Below are positions 1-7,678 of a DNA stretch of 7,678 nucleotides, one piece after another. Within the stretch, counting starts at the first letter, position 1; the number at the start of each line of letters is the position of its first letter. Where the stretch lies: the NCBI RefSeq assembly GCF_018260555.1, contig NZ_JAGLBB010000091.1:1-7678 (forward strand). The letters are read 5' to 3'. The stretch is from Deinococcus sp. GTDB taxonomy: Bacteria; Deinococcota; Deinococci; Deinococcales; Deinococcaceae. Made by a program: the position numbers and the translations under genes. The notes beneath the pieces were generated by a model, which worked only from the letters and a program-made list of their open reading frames with translations, was not told the origin of the DNA and did no database searches.

Positions 1-620
1 CGGCGCTGGCCGACGCGCAGGCCGCGCTGAGCGCCGCGCGGCTGGACGCCCGCCTGCCGGACCTGAGCGCCAGCGTCCGTGCCGGGCAGCTCAGTGACGC
101 GGGCGGGAACAGTGGCCGCCTGATCAGCGGGACCCTGAACGTCAAGCAGGGCACGCTGGGCGCGCAGGTCAGCGTGCCCCTGAAGGACACCAGCGCCATT
201 CCGGGCGGCGTGGTCCTGTCGCTCAGCGCCTCGCTGCCGGTGTTCGAATATGCGCGTGGCACGGCCCTGATGCAGGCGCAACTGAGTGTCACGCAGGCGC
301 AACTGGCGCTGGACAGCGCCCGCCAGGGCGTGGAACTCGACGTGCGCGCCAGCCTCGACGCCCTGCAGAACGAGCAGGCTGCGCTGAGTGCTGCCCGCAC
401 GACCGCCGAGCAGGCCAGCACCGCGCTGAACAGCGCCCGCGCCCGCCTGGACGCCGGACTGGTCACGGCCCTGAACGTCCGGCAGGCGGAACTGAACGCC
501 CTGCAGGCCGAGCAGGCGCTGCAATCGCAACTGAACGCCGTGACGCTCGCCACCCTGACGCTCGCGCAGGCCACCACTGACCTCGACCCACTGCTGCTGA
601 CTGCCGGAGGTACCCCATGA
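1..620 (+). CDS. TolC-family outer-membrane efflux channel protein, C-terminal part (5' end outside window)
   Basis: The reading frame is open from the window edge (first full codon at 3) to TGA at 618-620, giving 205 visible residues. A methionine-type GTG at 174 is internal, because the homology begins upstream of it. The visible part matches the second repeat of a TolC/OEP protein: the end of a helix (residues 1-17), a beta-prone stretch with alternating hydrophobic residues (about 18-81) long enough for two membrane strands and a loop, then a long Ala/Gln/Leu coiled-coil pair (about 84-195). The second pair carries the family-like turn RLDAGLVTALNV near residues 148-159. TolC proteins trimerise into an outer-membrane beta-barrel with a periplasmic alpha-helical tunnel and form the exit duct of RND and similar pumps. 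The stop overlaps the next start by 4 nt. The family call is confident; assembly with the downstream pump is inferred from the operon. Confidence 0.87.
   Translation, partial: ALADAQAALSAARLDARLPDLSASVRAGQLSDAGGNSGRLISGTLNVKQGTLGAQVSVPLKDTSAIPGGVVLSLSASLPVFEYARGTALMQAQLSVTQAQLALDSARQGVELDVRASLDALQNEQAALSAARTTAEQASTALNSARARLDAGLVTALNVRQAELNALQAEQALQSQLNAVTLATLTLAQATTDLDPLLLTAGGTP
606..610 (+). promoter_or_regulatory. Ribosome binding site of the second TolC-like gene
   Basis: A full GGAGG Shine-Dalgarno core ends 6 nt before the ATG at 617, inside the last codons of the upstream gene. It is the only strong ribosome binding site at the three visible operon junctions. It fixes the start at 617 and means this protein need not rely only on coupling to upstream translation. 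Confidence 0.8.
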
Positions 621-1708
621 ACCACCCCACGAACCTGAATCCCACGATCACCGCCCGCAGCCTGAGCGGCGCGTTGCGCCTGCTGGCCCTGAGCCTGCTG
701 CTGGCCGCTCCGCAGGCGTCCGCGCAGGCGGCGACCACCCTGACCCTGCCGGGCGCCGTGACGCGCGCGCTCGAGAACGGGGCGGACGTCACCACGGCCC
801 GCGCCAACCTGCAAAAAGCCCAGGCGAACCTGCGGGCCGTGCGGGCCGACCCGACCTCCCCGATCACGCTTCTGACGCAGGCCGAACAGGACGTGACCAC
901 GCAGACGGCGACACTGAATTCCACCAAACTGAGCGTGGCGCAGACGGTGGTGACGCAGTACCTGGGCGCCTTCGAGACGGCCGCGCGCACCCGCGTGTCG
1001 GCCGCGCAGGTCGAGTTGGACGCCCGGCAGCTGAAGATCGCGCAGGCGAAACTCGCGGCGCGCGTGGCGACCACGCTGGACGTGAGCCGCGCGCAGAACA
1101 CGCTCGACAACGACCGACAGGACCTGCAGAGCGCGCGTGACCAGTTGCCGGTGCTCGAGGCGCAGCTGGCCCGCAGCCTGAACCTGCCCGCCAGTACCGA
1201 CCTGACCCTGGGTGCCCCGCCCGCCCCGCCGAAACTGAGCCTGACGCTGGCCGGGTTGCAGGTCGGGCTGGAAAAACGCCTGCCGGGGCTGGTGCAGGCC
1301 GCGAACGGCGCGGCGTTCAGTGCGTTGCAGGTGAAACTGGCCGACAACGACTACACGCCCGCCCGGACCCTGGAAGACGCCCGCGTGGCCGCGCAGAACG
1401 CGCAGATCAGCCTGGGTGACGCGCAGCGCAGCGCGCTGACGCAGGTACGTGACGCCTACCGCACCCTGCAAGACGCGCAGGAGCGCGTGGCGCTGTCACG
1501 TGACCGCCTCGCGAACACGCAGACCAGCCTCACGCAGGCGCAGGCCCGCCTGAAAGCTGGCACGGCCGCTGCCGTGGACGTGCAGCAGGCGCAGGTGCAG
1601 GCGCAGCAGGCGGAGCTGGCGGTCACGCAGGCGCAGAACAACGTGTGGCGCTCGCTGGCCGCGCTGGGCAGCGCCGCCGGGACCGATGTCACGGGACTGG
1701 TGAAGTGA
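617..1708 (+). CDS. Short TolC-family protein, apparently lacking the membrane beta-strands
   Basis: This 363-residue protein is short for the TolC family (usually about 410-490). It has a Sec-type signal peptide (Arg14 and Arg21, hydrophobic core about 22-31, likely cleavage after Ala36 or Ala38). Two OEP repeats follow: helices about 42-190, a Pro-rich linker at 199-206 (GAPPAPPK), and helices about 207-352. The C-terminal RLKAGTAAAVDVQQAQ (311-326) is the classic TolC helix-turn motif; the corresponding first-repeat segment is KLAARVATTLDVSRAQ (145-160), where the usual Gly is not obvious. The segments where TolC proteins insert two beta-strands per repeat are only about 14-15 residues here (77-90 and 240-254). 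It probably folds as a periplasmic helical tunnel or accessory subunit; that role is inference. The start is set by the GGAGG and the ATGA overlap with the preceding gene. A divergent full channel remains possible. Confidence 0.86.
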   Translation: MNHPTNLNPTITARSLSGALRLLALSLLLAAPQASAQAATTLTLPGAVTRALENGADVTTARANLQKAQANLRAVRADPTSPITLLTQAEQDVTTQTATLNSTKLSVAQTVVTQYLGAFETAARTRVSAAQVELDARQLKIAQAKLAARVATTLDVSRAQNTLDNDRQDLQSARDQLPVLEAQLARSLNLPASTDLTLGAPPAPPKLSLTLAGLQVGLEKRLPGLVQAANGAAFSALQVKLADNDYTPARTLEDARVAAQNAQISLGDAQRSALTQVRDAYRTLQDAQERVALSRDRLANTQTSLTQAQARLKAGTAAAVDVQQAQVQAQQAELAVTQAQNNVWRSLAALGSAAGTDVTGLVK

Positions 1709-3047
1709 CCCGCGCCGCTGCTGCGGGCCGGCCGAGCGCCGCCCCACTGACCCTGGCCGTGCTGCTCAGCGCCGTCCTGGCTGCCTGCGCCGCGCCGGGA
1801 GGAGCGGGCGCCGGTTCCGGCGAGCCGCAGGCGGCCAGGACGACCAACGACCTGGACGCCGTGCCCGCCAAGAGCACCACGCTGGACGTGACGGTCGTGG
1901 AGGCCACGAGCGGCACCCTGAACGTGCAGCGCAGCGTCTCAGCGATCATCGAGGCGCAGCGGGACTCGCAGGTGGCCGCGCAGAGCGGCGGCAACGTGCG
2001 CGCCGTCCTGGTCACCGAGGGCGACCGCGTGGGCAAGGGCGACGTGCTGGTGCAGCTCGACGACACGCAGCAGCGTCAGGCGCTCGAGAACGCGCGCCTT
2101 CAGGTGCAGCAGGCGCAGATCAACCTCGATCAGACCCGCACGAATACCGCTCAGGCCAGCGCCGCGCTGAAGGCCTCGGTCACGTCCGCGCGCGCGGCCC
2201 TGGCCCAGGCGCAGAGCGGCGCGCAGAGTGCCGAGACACTGTATAGCCTGGGCGGCGTGAGCCTAGCGGACCTGCAGGCCGCCCGCTCGCAACTGGCGCA
2301 GGCGCAGAGCACCCTGGCGCAGGCGCAGAATGCCCTGGCGCAAAATGGCACCGGCGCCAGCGGCAGCGTGCCCCTTCAGGAAGCCAGCCTTAAATCCGCG
2401 CAGGCCAGCGTGGCGCAGGCCGAGGAGAACCTGACCCGCACGGCGGTCCGTGCGCCGTTCTCCGGGACGGTCGCCAGCCTGGCGGTCAGCGTGGGTGAGT
2501 TCGCCGCGCAGGGCTCGCCCGTGGCGCGGCTGGTCGATCCGGGCAGTATCCGCGCGAAATTCAGCGTGCCCAGCGGGGACGCGCGGGCCCTGAAGGAAGG
2601 CACGCGCCTGAACCTGGGCTACGGCGGCGTGAATTACGTGGCGGTCGTGACGGGCACGCCCAATATTGCGGGGGCCAACCGGCTGGTGCCGGTCACGGCG
2701 CGCGTGGAGGGGGGCGAGGCGCTGCCGGTCGGCGCGACCGCCCAGGCCCGCTACCGCAACACGCTGGGCACAGGCACGCTGGTTCCCAGCAGCGCCGTGC
2801 AGGTGGACGGCGGCCAGAACGCCGTGTACGTCGCGGCGCAGGGAGTGGCGCAGCGGACGCCCGTGACGGTCGTGGCCGAGAGTGGCGGGCAGGTGGCGCT
2901 GCGCGGCGTGCAGCCCGGTCTGGAAGTCATCACGCCCGTCCCGGCCAGCCTGCAAGACGGCGCGAAGGTGAAGGTCACGCGCGGCCCTGCCACTGACGGC
3001 CCCGGCGCGGACGGTGCCGGGGCGGGCGCGGAAGGCGGCGCGCAGCC

Positions 3048-3051
<4 letters not shown>
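1705..3051 (+). CDS. RND efflux periplasmic adaptor (membrane fusion) lipoprotein
   Basis: I place the start at GTG 1705, which overlaps the preceding TGA as GTGA and directly precedes a lipoprotein signal peptide: hydrophobic residues 15-27 and lipobox LAAC with Cys28. This gives 448 residues. An in-frame ATG at 1645 would only add sequence overlapping the upstream gene. Adaptor domains follow in order. The first half of the lipoyl (barrel-sandwich) domain is about 93-119 (TEGDRVGKGDVLVQLD). An alpha-hairpin spans about 121-246, with its tip near 180-187 and a Gly/Ser break at 214-223. The second lipoyl half is about 247-278 (RAPFSGTVASL). A beta-barrel (about 281-351) and a membrane-proximal domain (about 358-425) follow, then a Gly/Ala/Asp tail. 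Such adaptors ring the permease and dock onto the TolC tunnel. No Shine-Dalgarno is evident, so translation is probably coupled. No His-rich metal-binding region is seen. Confidence 0.93.
2293..2342 (+). repeat. 21-nt heptad-coding tandem repeat in the adaptor hairpin
   Basis: CTGGCGCAGGCGCAGA occurs at 2293-2308 and again at 2314-2329, and its first 8 nt recur at 2335-2342, each offset by 21 nt. The period of seven codons encodes LAQAQST, LAQAQNA and then LAQNG (residues 197-215), an exact heptad register in the ascending helix of the alpha-hairpin. Recent heptad duplication and selection for coiled-coil composition are both possible origins. Confidence 0.7.
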
Positions 3052-6470
<3,419 letters not shown>

Positions 6471-6480
6471 CACGGACTGC

Positions 6481-6509
6481 GGTTGATCCAGTGCAGCTGC
6501 GAATCAACC
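6481..6509 (+). terminator. Inverted repeat at the operon 3' end, possible transcript-end hairpin
   Basis: GGTTGAT (6481-6487) and ATCAACC (6503-6509) are perfect 7-nt complements around a 15-nt loop that itself contains the palindrome GCAGCTGC (6493-6500). It starts 10 nt after the permease stop. No T-run follows, so it is not a standard intrinsic terminator. It could be an mRNA-stabilising 3' hairpin, part of a factor-dependent terminator, or a protein-binding site. Confidence 0.35.
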
Positions 6510-6555
6510 CGAGCAGATGCGGGTAGGAACAACAGACCCCCCTTCGCGGCATGGA

Positions 6556-6575
6556 GCCGCAGGCGGCGCTTTTCT
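6556..6575 (+). terminator. Weak GC hairpin followed by a T-run, candidate intrinsic terminator
   Basis: GCCG (6556-6559) pairs with CGGC (6564-6567) around CAGG, followed two bases later by TTTTCT (6570-6575). The same GCCGC can instead pair with GCGGC at 6546-6550 around ATGGA. The stems are only 4-5 bp, so this is a weak candidate. It is nevertheless the only hairpin-plus-T-run in the spacer and sits at a plausible place to end the operon transcript. Confidence 0.3.
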
Positions 6576-6579
6576 GACT

Positions 6580-6621
6580 GTGGAGCAGTGGAGCGGCAGT
6601 CCGTATAGCTCCACGCCGCTC
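6580..6621 (+). promoter_or_regulatory. Overlapping inverted repeats upstream of the surface-protein gene
   Basis: GTGGAGC occurs at 6580-6586 and 6588-6594, and its complement GCTCCAC at 6608-6614. Overlapping it, GAGCGGC (6591-6597) is complementary to GCCGCTC (6615-6621). The two 7-bp stems share bases 6591-6594, so in RNA only one could form fully. A weak -10-like TATAGC (6604-6609) lies between the arms, with TGGAGC (6581-6586, 3 of 6 matches to TTGACA) 17 nt upstream. The block could be a promoter with an operator or a folded 5' leader. The repeats are directly visible; the function is inference. Confidence 0.35.
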
Positions 6622-6649
6622 TGTGGTGATGCAAATGTAAGAGTCTGTG

Positions 6650-7678
6650 ATGAATAATCCGAATATGCGCTATTTCCCCAGGTACATTTTGGCTCTGGGC
6701 CTGGCCCTGAGCAGCCACCAGGTCCGGGCCGGGCCGCTTTGCGCTGCGCCGGGTAAAGACGGCCCTTCGTATGTGGCCAACACTTATTATGCGGGGAGCG
6801 GAACGGCCACGGCGTCTGGCAACACCATCTCACTGGGCAGCATGAGTACCGATAGCAACGCCTCTACCACGCCCGTAGCGGCGGGCGACCAGGTGTTTAT
6901 TATTCAGATGCAGGACGCTGATATCAATAACAGCACCTCGATTGCTTACGGCGATGGCAGCACTGGGCGGGGGTCTACGGCCCTGAACAATACGGGTAGG
7001 TCAGAGTTTGCCGTGGTGTCTAACGTGACTGGCAACACAGTGACCCTGCGCGACTCACTGACCTACAGCTATGCAAACAGTCCGGCCAGCGCCACCAGCA
7101 CCCGCAAGAGTTTTCAGGTTATCCGGGTGCCACAGCATTCTTCACTGACCCTGAATAGCGACATACGTACACCTGCCTGGAACGGCTTTAGCGGCGGCGT
7201 CACGGTGCTGGACGTGGCGGGAACGCTGGATATGAACGGGCAAACCATAGACGCCAGTGCCGCAGGATTCCGGGGTGCCGGCTCCTACGTTCAGTCTGTC
7301 ATGGGTATAAGCGACTACGCCAATACCTACAATGCGCCTGGAGGTTCTGCTGGGGCCATGAAAGGTGAGGGCATTGCCGGAACGCCTCCGCTGGTCCGGA
7401 ATCCAAGTGCCACCCCTGGGCTGTATGGGGTACCTTCTGGCCTGAGCGGCGACCAAGGTTATCCAAGCGGCTATGTGGTGGCACGCGGCGCACCTGGCAA
7501 CGCGGGTGGCGGCGGTGATGGCCACAACGCGGGTGGCGGCGGCGGCGGCAATGCCGGTGTCGGGGGTATGGGTGGCCAGACCTTCTTTTATGATGGTGGC
7601 GGTCGAGATGCAGGCGGACTGGGTGGTGTGGCCACGGCGCCGGTTATCGGCCGACTGCTGGCAGGTGGCGGCGGCGGC
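6650..7678 (+). CDS. Secreted glycine-rich surface-type protein, N-terminal part (3' end outside window)
   Basis: The frame is open from ATG 6650 to the window edge (343 codons, no stop). An in-frame ATG at 6665 is an alternative start that keeps the signal peptide. The N-terminus has Arg7/Arg11, a hydrophobic core at about 12-20 and a likely cleavage after VRA (25-27), followed by CAAPGKDGP with a conserved-looking Cys31. The pattern of NTYYAGSGTA, then AGDQVFIIQMQDADI (78-92) and YGDGSTG (100-106), then a beta-rich segment and a Gly/Asn-rich part from about residue 230, resembles large secreted proteins found in Deinococcus and some Gammaproteobacteria, often with DUF11-type repeats towards the C-terminus. 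That recognition is from memory and the C-terminus is not visible. It is probably exported to the cell surface; no enzymatic motif is seen. Codons are less G/C-ended than in the operon (22 of the first 80 end in A/T, against 12 of 80 in the permease), and ATA is used three times. Confidence 0.82.
   Translation, partial: MNNPNMRYFPRYILALGLALSSHQVRAGPLCAAPGKDGPSYVANTYYAGSGTATASGNTISLGSMSTDSNASTTPVAAGDQVFIIQMQDADINNSTSIAYGDGSTGRGSTALNNTGRSEFAVVSNVTGNTVTLRDSLTYSYANSPASATSTRKSFQVIRVPQHSSLTLNSDIRTPAWNGFSGGVTVLDVAGTLDMNGQTIDASAAGFRGAGSYVQSVMGISDYANTYNAPGGSAGAMKGEGIAGTPPLVRNPSATPGLYGVPSGLSGDQGYPSGYVVARGAPGNAGGGGDGHNAGGGGGGNAGVGGMGGQTFFYDGGGRDAGGLGGVATAPVIGRLLAGGGGG
7499..7549 (+). repeat. Direct repeat and GGC microsatellite in the glycine-rich region
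   Basis: A 17-nt unit, AACGCGGGTGGCGGCGG, occurs at 7499-7515 and 7526-7542, offset by 27 nt (nine codons). The second copy runs into five consecutive GGC triplets (7535-7549). Another run of four GGC triplets ends the window (7667-7678). Both encode polyglycine, and triplet slippage would change length without shifting frame. Confidence 0.75.

Larger units (their letters stand above)
6471..6649. other. Non-coding spacer between the efflux operon and the surface-protein gene
   Basis: This 179-nt gap separates two genes of different codon character and contains no convincing coding frame. It holds the three inverted-repeat structures annotated separately. A tiny frame ATG-CAA-ATG-TAA (6629-6640) lies just before the next start. 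AAGAG (6639-6643), 6 nt before ATG 6650, is the best, though imperfect, Shine-Dalgarno match for the downstream gene. Confidence 0.7.

Noticed and set aside
174..176. GTG at 174 as the start of the first gene
   Set aside because: The same frame is open to the window edge and the residues before it continue the TolC-family beta-strand region, so the gene starts upstream of the window.
463..1347. A 294-codon minus-strand frame across both TolC-like genes
   Set aside because: It has Ser/Arg/Ala/Cys-rich shadow composition and no recognisable motif, and it lies opposite two clear TolC-family frames.
1645..1704. ATG at 1645 as the adaptor start
   Set aside because: It would put an Arg-rich 20-residue extension before the lipoprotein signal peptide and overlap the upstream gene by 64 nt. 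GTG 1705 gives a standard signal peptide and a 4-nt overlap like the other junctions.
6629..6640. Tiny frame ATG-CAA-ATG-TAA directly upstream of and in frame with ATG 6650
   Set aside because: It is too short to support as a leader peptide, has no ribosome binding site and is easily explained by chance. It could only be argued if conserved in relatives.
6471..6649. Search for a radiation/desiccation response palindrome of Deinococcus in the spacer
   Set aside because: No A/T-rich palindrome resembling it is present; the inverted repeats here are GC-rich and unrelated.
7142..7525. A 127-codon minus-strand frame opposite the glycine-rich protein
   Set aside because: It lies opposite the plus-strand frame that has a signal peptide and family-like motifs. 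Its own composition is Arg-rich with no motif.

Overview
The window is very GC-rich, with strong G/C preference at third codon positions, Ala/Gln-rich envelope proteins and tightly overlapping genes. This suggests a Deinococcus-type (Deinococcota) diderm. That assignment rests on style and on the family of the last gene, not on any rRNA or marker gene; a high-GC proteobacterium is the main alternative. No RNA genes, insertion sequences, CRISPR arrays, attachment sites or replication origins are visible.

Positions 1-6470 are a plus-strand operon for a tripartite RND efflux pump. It contains, in order, the C-terminal half of a TolC-family outer-membrane channel protein (1-620), a second and shorter TolC-family protein (617-1708), a lipoprotein periplasmic adaptor of the HlyD/AcrA type (GTG start at 1705, ending 3051), and an inner-membrane RND permease of the AcrB/HAE type (3048-6470). 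All three junctions are 4-nt stop/start overlaps (ATGA, GTGA, ATGA), so translation is probably coupled. The permease would supply proton-driven transport, the adaptor would bridge the periplasm, and one or both TolC-like proteins would form the exit duct. The operon's promoter and any regulator lie upstream of the window, and the substrate cannot be read from the sequence.

Positions 6471-6649 are a non-coding spacer. It holds one inverted repeat without a T-run, one weak GC hairpin followed by a T-run, and a pair of overlapping, mutually exclusive inverted repeats just before the next gene.

Positions 6650-7678 are the 5' part of a secreted, glycine-rich surface-type protein that runs off the end of the window. 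Its codon use is visibly less G/C-biased than the operon's, and it looks like a separate transcription unit.

The parts that most merit a second look are the TolC homologue with no visible room for membrane beta-strands, the roughly 80-residue hydrophobic insertion between TM6 and TM7 of the permease, and the non-canonical hairpin tip of the adaptor. Together they suggest that this pump departs from the AcrAB-TolC architecture. Otherwise the window is a recognisable efflux operon, and I do not see a wholly new system in it.
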